Origin: Xenorhabdus thuongxuanensis
GTDB lineage: Bacteria > Pseudomonadota > Gammaproteobacteria > Enterobacterales > Enterobacteriaceae
Length of the DNA stretch: 45,178 bases
Direction: 5' to 3'
Assembly (NCBI RefSeq): GCF_001908095.1
Contig: NZ_MKGR01000027.1
Span: 1-45,178, forward strand
Position 1 is the first letter of the stretch; every line of letters starts with the position of its first letter. Under the pieces are notes generated by a model. It saw only the letters and a program-made list of their open reading frames with translations, ran no database searches and was not told the DNA's origin. Below are positions 25,533 to 33,928 of the stretch, one piece after another. The position numbers and the translations under genes are program-made.

Positions 25533-26148
25533 ATGTCTGAAATCAGTAAACCAGAAAATATGAATGCCAGCCTTAAATGCCCATTCAATCCTGACCAATA
25601 TAGGGATTACGGTGCAGATATCATTGTACCAGCAGGTTCTTTCGCATGGGCACTGAGCAAAGTGTATTTAGGAAAACAGCTATATCGTAATGGTTGGAAT
25701 GCCCCTAAAGAACATATGCGCCTTGCTTATGAATCTGTGGCGAATAATAGTGAAGGCAATGGTGATGGGCCTGCTTATATAGAGAAGAGTGATCAAGATG
25801 GTTATTGGTTTCCCTGGAAACCAACTCAAGAAGATTTGATGGCTTGTGATTGGAAATTGTTGTAATTACCAGAATAAGATAAAGATGATTAGGGAAGTTT
25901 CAGGTTTTATCTGGGATTCTGATGAAGTTATTGTAGGTGTATTCTGCTATGAAGATGGATATCAGAAGGCGGCAGAATTACTAAAAAATAGTCTTTCTAT
26001 AACGCTCAATGGTAAAACTTATAATTATGCCTTCAATAATGTATCAGGGCACGAAACTATTATAATTGCTACATATAGTGCTAATATTTCTGAATTCAAT
26101 CAAATAGCGGAAATAGGTAAGACTCAAAATTTCCATCTTAGCTGGTAA
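25533..26148 (+). pseudogene. Tad2-like gene copy 2, split by a stop codon and a 143-bp deletion
   Basis: The 5' part (25533-25865) is intact for 110 residues. It encodes just the Tad2-like domain (AWALSKVYLGKQLYRNGWN through PTQEDLMACDWKLL), then a stop where copy 1 has a Gln codon (CAA to TAA). Directly after, copy 2 lacks the 143 bases that lie between two CCAGAAT heptamers in copy 1 (24646 and 24789), which also shifts the frame. The remaining C-terminal part (from about 25871, ending NFHLSW at 26148) is open but has no start signal of its own. The short Tad2-like protein could still be made from its normal leader and ribosome-binding site. Confidence 0.75.
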
Positions 26149-26170
26149 TATAAATAAATTTCCCAAATCT

Positions 26171-26359
26171 CTATTCTAAATTTAAGGCTATGCGCCATCC
26201 TGCATGGTCTTTATATCTTGCCGCTATAATAACTCCCAATACCTCAATATTCCTTATTGCCATGATATCTTTATAATAGAAACAATAAACCACATCGATA
26301 TTAAATCTATTGATACCATGACTTTTGTCACTATTTCGTGGATGCACCTTTATAATCAA
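26171..26359 (-). pseudogene. Possible RelE/ParE toxin remnant, unit 2
   Basis: This is the near-identical counterpart of 25091-25282 (VVYCFYYKDI, VEVLGVIIAARYK). It was copied with the repeat unit and has no full-length toxin or antitoxin. The equivalent stretch after copy 3 (about 27500-27620) keeps only scattered similarity. Confidence 0.4.
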
Positions 26360-26611
26360 TATAAAGGCTGAACAAGAAGCTATATTTCAGTGAGGAATTT
26401 TTTAGCAGCAAACTTCAAATTTACCACCTAAAAGATATTCATCACAGCAGATAATCAGATTTTATAATACAAATCCCTATTTTATTCCATATATATTGCT
26501 TTTATATCTAACATTATTGAAATAAAAACTTAACCTAAGTAATATTAGATAGCGGTTTAACAGTAGGATGAAATTACCTTGAACTTTAACGAATAAGTAA
26601 GTGAGGGATTT

Positions 26612-27499
26612 ATGTCTAAACTCAACAAACCAGAAAATATGAATGCCAGCCTTAAATGGCTATCCAGTCTTGACCGATATCAGTATCAGTTTGACGGTTT
26701 TAATGGTGATGTAACTGTAACTGCGCCAATCGGTTCTTTCGCATGGGCACTGAGCCATGTATATGTAAGAAAACAACTGTTATATCGTACTGGTTGGCAT
26801 GTTCCTAAAGAACATATACGCCTTTCCCATCAGTCGGTAGCGAATAGTGAAGGCGATGGCTCTGCTTATATTGAAAAGAGTGATAAAGATGGTTATTGGC
26901 TTCCCTGGAAACCCACACAAGAAGATTTAATGGCTTATGATTGGAAAATAATGATACCAGAACTATATTGGATATCCTTTGATCTTAAAATAGGATCTTA
27001 TAGTAATCATGGTGGCGAGGCTTTTTATGGTGGTTATACAACCGAAGAAATAGGGGAAATAGGGAAAATGAACGTTTATTGGGACTTGAATAATAATGTT
27101 GGCACTCTATCTAACATCCAGAATAAGACAATATTTAAGGAAATTACAGGATTTGTTAATAGTCGTGGATTTGAATTTGGATTAGGATTAGATGGCTCAG
27201 AATCGATAGAGCCGTACTCTTATATTTTAATACTTATTGTATCCTGTAATGAAGATAACTGTCAGAAAACGGTAGAATTACTTAGCAAAGATCTTTATGT
27301 AACAGTCGATGATAGAATCTATGAGCTTTACGTTGACAAACGACTTTTCTATCCTAAAGTGAACGGAAATACAATCATGGTACTTTATGAATCTGAGACT
27401 AGGCAAGTAAATGCTAGTGATGTTTGGGAATTAAACAAAATGATGGATGGTAACATAGGTAGAACCAAGCATTTCCGCCTTAGCTGGCTAGATAAATAA
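26612..27499 (+). CDS. Tad2-like (DUF2829) domain protein with C-terminal domain, copy 3
   Basis: The 295-residue protein keeps the Tad2-like part (SFAWALSHVYVRKQLLYRTG, then WHVPKEHIRLS, AYIEKSDKDGYWLPWKPTQE, DLMAYDWK). The Asn after the GW pair is His in this copy. An insertion of about 10 residues lies before the domain (YQFDGFNGDVTVTAPI). The C-terminal part is longer than in copy 1 and includes GFEFGLGLDGSESIEP before the shared LIVSCNEDNCQKTVELL segment. It ends HFRLSWLDK. It is intact and the most diverged of the three. Function is unknown beyond the Tad2 resemblance. Confidence 0.7.
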   Translation: MSKLNKPENMNASLKWLSSLDRYQYQFDGFNGDVTVTAPIGSFAWALSHVYVRKQLLYRTGWHVPKEHIRLSHQSVANSEGDGSAYIEKSDKDGYWLPWKPTQEDLMAYDWKIMIPELYWISFDLKIGSYSNHGGEAFYGGYTTEEIGEIGKMNVYWDLNNNVGTLSNIQNKTIFKEITGFVNSRGFEFGLGLDGSESIEPYSYILILIVSCNEDNCQKTVELLSKDLYVTVDDRIYELYVDKRLFYPKVNGNTIMVLYESETRQVNASDVWELNKMMDGNIGRTKHFRLSWLDK

Positions 27500-27854
27500 T
27501 ACCCTAAAATTAAGGCTGCGCCCCTGTAGCCTTTTATATCCACCACCGCAATTACCCCCTATTGCGGCAGCAGATATATTAAAAACGCTAACTTACACCG
27601 ATATTAAATCCATCAATGCGGTATGCTGAGCCAATCATCAATAATCACCTTTTATATTTATTAAATGTTTTAACTATTTAAGGTATAGATAATTCTTGTA
27701 AGGCAATCGGATAAAATGCAAAAAATGAGAGTAATATTGAATTATTGATTCAGAATCATTTTTTGATATCAACAAAGTCAAAACAAACGCGTTACTATTT
27801 TTAATTGTCAGTCTCAAACATCAGTACCACTTCACTTAACTAAAGGAAATGGCA
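27500..27854. other. Gene-free stretch between the Tad2-like array and the metY-type gene
   Basis: About 350 AT-rich bases. The first 120 keep weak similarity to the trailing segment of the other repeat units. The last part should contain the metY promoter; AAAGGA at 27843-27847 is its ribosome-binding site. I see no MetJ-type box or RNA gene. Confidence 0.5.
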
Positions 27855-29135
27855 ATGAAATTAGAAACTTTATCCATCCACGCAGGTTATTCACCCGATC
27901 CAACAACCAAAGCCGTTGCTGTCCCAATTTACCAGACAACTTCCTACGCTTTTGATGATTCCCAACATGGTGCTGATCTGTTTGATTTAAAAGTGGAAGG
28001 TAATATTTACTCCCGCATCATGAATCCAACCAATGATGTATTGGAAAAACGTGTCGCCGCTTTGGAAGGTGGTATCGGTGCACTTGCGGTCGCTTCGGGC
28101 ATGGCGGCAATCACTTACGCTATACAAACCATCGCCACGGTCGGGGATAATATTGTCTCTGTCGCAAAATTATATGGCGGAACTTATAACCTGATGGCAC
28201 ACAGTTTCCCAACTATGGGGATTGAAACCCGTTTTGTTGATCATGACAATCTCGCTGTCATTGACACCCTGATCGATAAAAGAACCAAAGCCGTCTATTG
28301 CGAATCCATCACTAACCCAAGTGGGAATATCATTGATATCCAGGCGCTGGCAGATATTGCCCATCGGCACGGCATTCCTTTTATTGTCGATAACACAGTC
28401 GCAACGCCCTATTTATGCCGCCCATTTGAACATGGTGCCGATATTATCATCCATTCCCTGACCAAATATATTGGCGGACATGGCACCTCAATTGGTGGGA
28501 TGATCGTCGATTCAGGCAAATTCCCCTGGATGGCGCATCAGGATCGTTTTGCCATTTTAGGCACACCAGATCCTTCGTATCACGGCATAACCTATACCGA
28601 ACATTTTGGTGCCGCTGCCTTTATCGCTCGCTGTCGTGTTGGGCCACTGCGTAGCACAGGCGCAGCCTTGTCGCCATTCAATGCCTTTTTGATGTTACAG
28701 GGGCTGGAAACATTGGCGTTACGGATGGAGCGCCATACTGAAAACGCCCTGAAAATCGCACAATATCTGGAAAAACATCCTCAGGTATCCTGGGTGAACT
28801 ATGCGGGATTGCCTGCACATCCTGAACATGATTTGGCTATCCGTTATATGGGGGGCAAGCCAGCGTCTATTCTGTCTTTCGGCATTAAAGGTGGAGAAGA
28901 AGCAGGTGTACGCTTTATCGATGCCCTGCAATTGATTGTTCGTTTGGTTAATATTGGTGATGCTAAATCTCTGGCTTGTCATCCAGCCTCAACAACCCAT
29001 CGTCAGCTAAATGATGAAGAAATGGTAAAAGCGGGCGTTTCACGTGATTTAATTCGCTTATCCATCGGTATCGAACATAGCGATGATATCATTGCCGACC
29101 TCGCGCAAGCACTGGAGGCAGCAAAGACGCCGTAA
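27855..29135 (+). CDS. metY: O-acetylhomoserine sulfhydrylase (MetY-type PLP enzyme)
   Basis: The protein has 426 residues from the ATG at 27855. The ATG at 27849 is too close to the AGGA site, while 27855 has ideal spacing. It has the Cys/Met-metabolism PLP-enzyme fold, with YSRIMNPTNDVLEKRVAALE, the PLP-binding lysine in HSLTKYIGGHGT, and LGTPDPSYHG and SLACHPASTTHRQ near the C-terminus. The long form with the GxxDPSYHG insertion fits O-acetylhomoserine sulfhydrylases rather than MetB/MetC. It would make homocysteine from O-acetylhomoserine and sulfide. Its last 130 bases and terminator are duplicated at 29964-30175. Confidence 0.87.
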   Translation: MKLETLSIHAGYSPDPTTKAVAVPIYQTTSYAFDDSQHGADLFDLKVEGNIYSRIMNPTNDVLEKRVAALEGGIGALAVASGMAAITYAIQTIATVGDNIVSVAKLYGGTYNLMAHSFPTMGIETRFVDHDNLAVIDTLIDKRTKAVYCESITNPSGNIIDIQALADIAHRHGIPFIVDNTVATPYLCRPFEHGADIIIHSLTKYIGGHGTSIGGMIVDSGKFPWMAHQDRFAILGTPDPSYHGITYTEHFGAAAFIARCRVGPLRSTGAALSPFNAFLMLQGLETLALRMERHTENALKIAQYLEKHPQVSWVNYAGLPAHPEHDLAIRYMGGKPASILSFGIKGGEEAGVRFIDALQLIVRLVNIGDAKSLACHPASTTHRQLNDEEMVKAGVSRDLIRLSIGIEHSDDIIADLAQALEAAKTP

Positions 29136-29217
29136 AATCGTTGTTAAGAGCGGTAATATCAAAATATTGCAAATGTAATAAAAATAAACACAGGCTCTAA
29201 TTTTGAGCCTGTGTTTT
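29006..29217. repeat. Direct repeat, copy 1: metY 3' end plus terminator
   Basis: This 212-bp segment matches 29964-30175 with only five differences, all transitions. It covers the last 43 codons of metY, the stop and the hairpin terminator. Confidence 0.95.
29186..29216. terminator. Intrinsic terminator of metY (duplicated at 30144-30174)
   Basis: Twelve-base perfect arms AAACACAGGCTC and GAGCCTGTGTTT with a 7-base loop, followed by T residues. An exact second copy lies at 30144-30174. Each can also stop minus-strand transcription from the toxin-antitoxin operon or the adhesin gene. Confidence 0.85.
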
Positions 29218-29220
29218 AGA

Positions 29221-29523
29221 TTAAACGACAAAGCCGTAGTGTGTACCGTCGGGTAACTCTACGTCGATACGTAACTTGCCACCGGATGCTTCCACGTAAC
29301 GTTTGAGAGAAGATAGCTTCAAATCGCGGCCAGGTTTCTCCATATCGGAGACAGTCGGTTGCTTAATGCCGAGGGCCACAGCGATGTCGCCTTGAGTCAG
29401 ATTCATGCGTTCGCGAAGTTCTGCCAGATGGATGTTAAGCAACATCTCAGTCGCTGCTTTTTGTGCGTTGGCAACAACTTCGGGCTTTTCACTCGCCAGT
29501 ATTTGGTCAAGAGTTCTTGCCAT
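29221..29523 (-). CDS. XRE-family antitoxin of an intact toxin-antitoxin pair
   Basis: The 100-residue protein has an HTH at about residues 41-63 (LTQGDIAVALGIKQPTVSDM) and the family C-terminus LSSLKRYVEASGGKLRIDV. It is co-transcribed with the toxin, starting 6 nt after the toxin stop. It should bind the toxin and repress the operon, probably at the palindrome at 29914-29931. Its layout is the same as the orphan antitoxin at 347. Confidence 0.88.
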   Translation of the reverse strand: MARTLDQILASEKPEVVANAQKAATEMLLNIHLAELRERMNLTQGDIAVALGIKQPTVSDMEKPGRDLKLSSLKRYVEASGGKLRIDVELPDGTHYGFVV

Positions 29524-29529
29524 AATTGT

Positions 29530-29880
29530 CTACTCCTTCTTCAATTTCTCCAGATGCGCCGTGAATTCGCGGTCAGCAATCGGGATCATAATTTCGTAAA
29601 ACCTTTTCTCATTTCCGTTCTTGTTACCGGCACAAAGAAGAATTCCTTTGCGTTTAGGATCGAACGCAAAGAATGCTCGGATTGGTTCTCCTTTACTTTG
29701 AACCCGCAGCTCTTTCATGTTGCTGTAGAATGAACCCTTAACGGTGTCTGCGTATGGCCTGGGTAACATCGGACCTCGTTTTCGAAGCACCATCATTGAA
29801 GCCAGAACGTTGGCACGGTCGGTGTCATCTAGAGTATAGAACCACTCATCAAAGGTGTCCGTTGTCTCGATGATCCACAT
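29530..29880 (-). CDS. RelE/HigB (Gp49-like) toxin
   Basis: The 116-residue protein has the Gp49-like pattern: WIIETTDTFDEWFYTLDD at the N-terminus, MKELRVQSKGEPIRAFFAFD in the core and GILLCAGNKNGNEKRFYE near the C-terminus. The conserved ELR and R-x-F-F residues form the RNase site of this family. Such toxins cleave mRNA, usually on the ribosome. The AAGGAA site lies 8 bases before the ATG. This is the only complete member of the family in the window; two relics occur at 228-344 and 23896-24109. Confidence 0.88.
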   Translation of the reverse strand: MWIIETTDTFDEWFYTLDDTDRANVLASMMVLRKRGPMLPRPYADTVKGSFYSNMKELRVQSKGEPIRAFFAFDPKRKGILLCAGNKNGNEKRFYEIMIPIADREFTAHLEKLKKE

Positions 29881-29901
29881 GATTATTCCTTACACAATAT
29901 A

Positions 29902-29945
29902 GATGAAATGCTATATAGGTGAAAACCTATAGTCAAGATCTTTAT
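29902..29945 (-). promoter_or_regulatory. Autoregulated promoter of the toxin-antitoxin pair
   Basis: On the minus strand TTGACT (-35, about 29936-29931) is followed by the palindrome TATAGGT-TTTC-ACCTATA (29931-29914) and a TATA-rich -10 region. The palindrome fills the spacer between the promoter elements, so antitoxin binding there would block RNA polymerase. Confidence 0.6.
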
Positions 29946-29963
29946 CTCGTTTCTGTATGATAT

Positions 29964-30175
29964 GCTAAATGATGAAGAAATGGTAAAAGCGGGCGTTTCA
30001 CGTGATTTAATTCGCTTATCCATCGGTATTGAACATAGCGATGATATTATTGCCGACCTCGCGCAAGCGCTGGAGGCAGCAAAGATGCCGTAAAATCGTT
30101 GTTAAGAGCGATAATATCAAAATATTGCAAATGTAATAAAAATAAACACAGGCTCTAATTTTGAGCCTGTGTTTT
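29964..30175. repeat. Direct repeat, copy 2: metY 3' end plus terminator
   Basis: This is the second copy of the metY tail. The frame remains open and ends at the same TAA, but no start lies in front of it, so it is a gene fragment. Together with copy 1 it brackets 746 bp that contain only the toxin-antitoxin cassette and its promoter. Confidence 0.95.
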
Positions 30176-30198
30176 TATTACTTATTCCTATTGGTTTG

Positions 30199-33100
30199 TT
30201 AGTGTGTTATCAAGCAAGTTAGCAATTTATTAACGCTTGATTTGTCAACTATTTCATGTTTCTTAACATCAAACCCAACAAAGTAGTTATTCTGGTCCCT
30301 GACTGGATTTATGTTGTTAGCCACCAGTATAACGGGATTATTTAGATCAGTTCCAAGTTCGGACTCCGCTGTCTGACCTATAAGAGACCAATCCATTATA
30401 TTGGAAAACTCTTCAAGTAGAGTTGTGCCATATTGCTCATTATGGACACCTGCTGAAGATGAAGATAATGGCCACAAATCCGTCACCGTCACTGATGCAT
30501 AGCTATATGCTTTATTATTCTCTATAGCAAATGTCTCACATGCATGATCTGCTTGTGAAGTCACTTTCGCCTTCCCTAGATCAAATGTGCTAAAAAAACG
30601 CAGAGGCTTTACTGTATAAGTGTAGGTAGCTATTGCCCCTGTACGTTTGTTAGTAACAGTCGCCTTGAGCTTTGTAGGTGTCAGTGACATTTTCATACTA
30701 TCAAAAGGAAAATTGAACGCATTATCAGAACCTGGCATATGGGTGGCTGCTTGCCCTGAAACTACGGTATATTTGCCTTCTTCAATGTTAGGATCAACAA
30801 GAGGAGTATTTAGATCACGTCGTAACTCTGCGTTTAATGTCCAGAAGAGGTTATGAGGTCCATTTTCATCACTCTTGTAGAAACGTTCGATACTTGTATT
30901 ATTCTTATTGAAAACACGTAACCCAACAGGCTGATCTACCGGTATAAATTTCACGGTCGCGTTAGCAATCGATTCTTGTTTTCCCTCTTTATTTACAAGC
31001 TCCAGCTTGACATTGACATTGTCAACACCGACAGAACTGGTCAACGTTGTCGTCAAGTATCCTTGATCATCTGTGGTGAGCTGTTTATTGCCGAACACCA
31101 GCTTACCTTCCTCTACCAGTTTATTGTGGTCAAATTTGTCATTAACCAAGCTCCAAATCACCTTATTGTGATCAAAGGTCAGATTTGGTATAGCTAAATC
31201 AGTATGAGCATCCTTAATTTTTGCCTTATAGAGATAAGCCTCTTTTCCGTCACCATTGAGAACCTTATTCGGTGTCACTTCAATATCGCCAATCTTAATG
31301 TCACCGACGAAAGCCACGGGTTTTTCAGCGTATGTCGTCGTTTTTCCACCATCAATTGACGCACCGACTTTAATATCTTTTACAGGCTTGGTACTGGTTA
31401 AGGTAGCAAACAATTTCCCTTCGGTATTTGTAGTGTTTTGTACTGACGACCACTTCATACCAGCCGGTAATGTCTCAGGATACCACTTAACATCCACCTT
31501 CTGATTTTTCAGGGCAACACCGTTCTTATCTTTTACAACGGCCGTAAAGGTATAGCCATTATCTCCAGCGAGAAGTGGCCCAGATACGAATGGAGTCACG
31601 GATTGAACCTTAAAGTCAGAAATCAGGCCACTAAAGCCAATATCACCCACATGGGTTTTTGGCATTCCAGGCATTTCCAGGAAGACTTTCACATCTTTCA
31701 GCGGCTGGGAGGTCATTACCGTTGCCTGCAATTGCCCCTGAGAATTGGTTCTGCTGGGGTTTTCCCAATTCAGGCTGACATCCTTACTTTGTGGCTCAAT
31801 CGACCAGGTGACATTATCAATCACACCATCGCGGATAATATCTTTATCGGTGGTGCCATGAGCGATAGTGGCCAGTAAATTATAACCCCCCTGAGCACCC
31901 GCATTAGAGGTTGTTAATTGTTCAGCCTTAAATTGTCTGATAACAAAAGGCTGTACTGTCACATTCAAAATAGCGGGCTTACTTACCTTACCGTTATTTC
32001 CTTCCGCAAAGATATTTACCGTATGCGTATTCTGTCCATCAGGAATATATTTAGGCAATACAAGCGTAACTAGCTCATTACCGCCACCAATAGTGGAAAT
32101 ACTTCCGCCATTTTGGGTAAATGCATTATCTGCCTGAAATATGAGTTTCTTAACGTTTGATTTTATGTTAGCCGTTATAGGTAATGGTGTTGGCCATGTT
32201 TGCTGGCTATAACCAAAGATGGTGTTTTGTGACATCGTCAATTCCAGTTCATCTGGCTTCTTCCGATGATCAAGCACAATATGGTTATTTCTTTCCACTA
32301 AGTCATAACGGCTACCTGCCAGTGTACGCATGGAAGCAACACTACCAGGCGAGAACTGCGCACCCCAAGGTACACCAAAGCGATAATTCAGGTTGGCCTG
32401 AAACAGAGTTTCACTATGTCCGCTGCCCCCATATTTGTAATCTACTCCCATTGTCACCAATGGGATCGGTGTATAATTCAGTCCAACTCTGCCCAGGCTG
32501 GGGTTTTTCTGTTTGCTATCACGATTGAACAAAGCAACGTTATCACCAAAGTATTGTTCAAAGCCTAACTTACCCCCCAGGTTCGGGTAAGCGGGTAAAT
32601 AAAATTCACCTTGAAGATCAAAACCGTTGGCAGGACGCTCTTCCCAATCATGATTTTTCAATGACTGACGCCATTCAGTCAGACGCCAGTATGAATTGGC
32701 AGAAAGTTTGACATAATCTGTCCAGGCTTCTGCCCCTACACCGAGGCGCTGGTTTTTACCAGTGACATCATGGTCAAAGAAAGTATTCAGCCCGTACATC
32801 CAATGAGGCGTAAAATAGCGTCCCCCCAAACCGACATTCACGGTATGACGGCTGTCTTTATGGCGATAACCAAATTGGGAGAAAACCAACCAATCGGCTT
32901 TATTGTCATAAAGCGGAAGCAACATATCCAGAGAGCCATTATCCAATTTGCCTTTTCTATCAAGGGCAAAATTAATTCTGGCTGTCCCAAACTGTGATAA
33001 CCATTTTTGTGTCTCGCTGGATATCGTTCCATTGAGTTTTCCTAACGCGTAGGATTTAGCTTGTTCGGTAAGTTGGGAAGGTGAAGACGACAGAACCCGA

Positions 33101-33303
33101 CTTACCGTCTGAATATTTTTCGCAATTAAACCTGCTGTTTCATCACCCCTATTATCTAACTGATTTTCAGTTGCCACTGCCTGCGTTTGCTGTTCAGTGT
33201 TTTTTTCACCTATAGCAGATGCATTCGTTGCTATAAATGGCAAAAACAAAGAACCTATATATATAAAAAACCGAATGAACTTATTACTAATATATGAGCC
33301 CAT
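30199..33303 (-). CDS. Inverse autotransporter adhesin (intimin/invasin-like)
   Basis: From the ATG at 33303, preceded by GAGGT, the protein has 1034 residues. A signal peptide ending near ATNASA is followed by a linker. The intimin/invasin beta-barrel domain spans about residues 80-330 (LSQFGTARINFALD, GLGGRYFTPHWMYGLNTFFD, LPAYPNLGGKLGFEQYFGD). It inserts in the outer membrane and exports the remainder. Next come about five immunoglobulin-like (Big-type) repeats with recurring DNGYTFTA / TDDQGYLTTTLTS motifs. The last 110 residues contain two cysteines 108 residues apart, as in the disulfide-bonded lectin-like tip of intimin. No LysM is seen. The probable role is attachment to host or nematode surfaces. 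Confidence 0.88.
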   Translation of the reverse strand: MGSYISNKFIRFFIYIGSLFLPFIATNASAIGEKNTEQQTQAVATENQLDNRGDETAGLIAKNIQTVSRVLSSSPSQLTEQAKSYALGKLNGTISSETQKWLSQFGTARINFALDRKGKLDNGSLDMLLPLYDNKADWLVFSQFGYRHKDSRHTVNVGLGGRYFTPHWMYGLNTFFDHDVTGKNQRLGVGAEAWTDYVKLSANSYWRLTEWRQSLKNHDWEERPANGFDLQGEFYLPAYPNLGGKLGFEQYFGDNVALFNRDSKQKNPSLGRVGLNYTPIPLVTMGVDYKYGGSGHSETLFQANLNYRFGVPWGAQFSPGSVASMRTLAGSRYDLVERNNHIVLDHRKKPDELELTMSQNTIFGYSQQTWPTPLPITANIKSNVKKLIFQADNAFTQNGGSISTIGGGNELVTLVLPKYIPDGQNTHTVNIFAEGNNGKVSKPAILNVTVQPFVIRQFKAEQLTTSNAGAQGGYNLLATIAHGTTDKDIIRDGVIDNVTWSIEPQSKDVSLNWENPSRTNSQGQLQATVMTSQPLKDVKVFLEMPGMPKTHVGDIGFSGLISDFKVQSVTPFVSGPLLAGDNGYTFTAVVKDKNGVALKNQKVDVKWYPETLPAGMKWSSVQNTTNTEGKLFATLTSTKPVKDIKVGASIDGGKTTTYAEKPVAFVGDIKIGDIEVTPNKVLNGDGKEAYLYKAKIKDAHTDLAIPNLTFDHNKVIWSLVNDKFDHNKLVEEGKLVFGNKQLTTDDQGYLTTTLTSSVGVDNVNVKLELVNKEGKQESIANATVKFIPVDQPVGLRVFNKNNTSIERFYKSDENGPHNLFWTLNAELRRDLNTPLVDPNIEEGKYTVVSGQAATHMPGSDNAFNFPFDSMKMSLTPTKLKATVTNKRTGAIATYTYTVKPLRFFSTFDLGKAKVTSQADHACETFAIENNKAYSYASVTVTDLWPLSSSSAGVHNEQYGTTLLEEFSNIMDWSLIGQTAESELGTDLNNPVILVANNINPVRDQNNYFVGFDVKKHEIVDKSSVNKLLTCLITH

Positions 33304-33589
33304 ATATAAGTACCTCATGGAATATTTGATGTCCCAACACTGGATAAGAATAAAAAATTAATCTTTTTGTGCACTTAAGATACATTAGGTGACTTATTGC
33401 TAATCTGCTTAATGAAAATTTTTTATTAGCTGATAAGAAAAAGTTATCACTTTCTGTTTCAAATATCAGGTTATTACATGAGGGGGGAATTAGAATAATA
33501 AGTTAGGCTTGGTATTCAATGGAATATTGGATTTTAATCTTGGGATTTTTATATTTTATTTTTTAAAAAGAATTATTTAGTAATAAATA

Positions 33590-33820
33590 TCAAGATACAA
33601 CATCTAACTCCCTGGCAAGATCACGAATATCTAATCCCAACTCTTCTAAAGCATCGGCAATAACTTCACCTGGATGGGGTGGGTTAAACATCTTCATTAG
33701 TGATAATCCTCTATAGTTAACAAATATGCGTCACCATCAATAAACTCGGATGTCACACGCAAATTCCCTGACACAGTAACCGACCATTGACCCTCCCTAT
33801 CTCCAGTTAACGGGTGTAGT
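33590..33820 (-). pseudogene. HigB/HigA relic
   Basis: On the minus strand the upper part reads RLHPLTGDREGQWSVTVSGN and then LRVT, FIDGDAYLLTIEDYH and a stop at 33697-33699. This is the C-terminal half of HigB-1/RelE-like toxins. Its stop overlaps an ATG (33697) that begins MKMFNPPHPGEVIADALEEL, the N-terminus of HigA antitoxins, which ends at TGA after 35 residues. Both genes are truncated: the toxin lacks its front and the antitoxin its HTH. Confidence 0.8.
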
Positions 33821-33912
33821 CTGTATCCGGATATACATTATTTATAACGTACTGTTTTTAATAATTTATTTTCATAATTAATATTGTTGAATTATAGAAA
33901 ATATTCCTATAA

Positions 33913-33928
33913 TGTGATATTTATCACA
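33913..33928. promoter_or_regulatory. CRP-type binding site upstream of the first porin
   Basis: TGTGA-TATTTA-TCACA is a perfect match to the TGTGA-N6-TCACA consensus. It lies about 200 bases upstream of the porin start in otherwise gene-free AT-rich DNA. FNR-type sites are similar but have TTGAT half-sites, so CRP is favoured. Confidence 0.65.

Larger units (their letters stand above)
24104..27500 (+). repeat. Three tandem repeat units of about 1.1-1.2 kb
   Basis: Units begin at about 24104, 25315 and 26395, each with the same opening (TTTTTTAGCAG-AAACTTCAAA). Each unit carries an AT-rich stretch, a highly conserved leader, a Tad2-like gene and a trailing segment with a minus-strand toxin relic. 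Units 1 and 2 are nearly identical over long stretches, including non-coding DNA, so that duplication is recent. Unit 3 is clearly older and more diverged. Confidence 0.85.

Noticed and set aside
27500-27854. Possible riboswitch or MetJ operator before the metY-type gene
   Set aside because: I found neither tandem AGACGTCT-like boxes nor a convincing conserved RNA fold.
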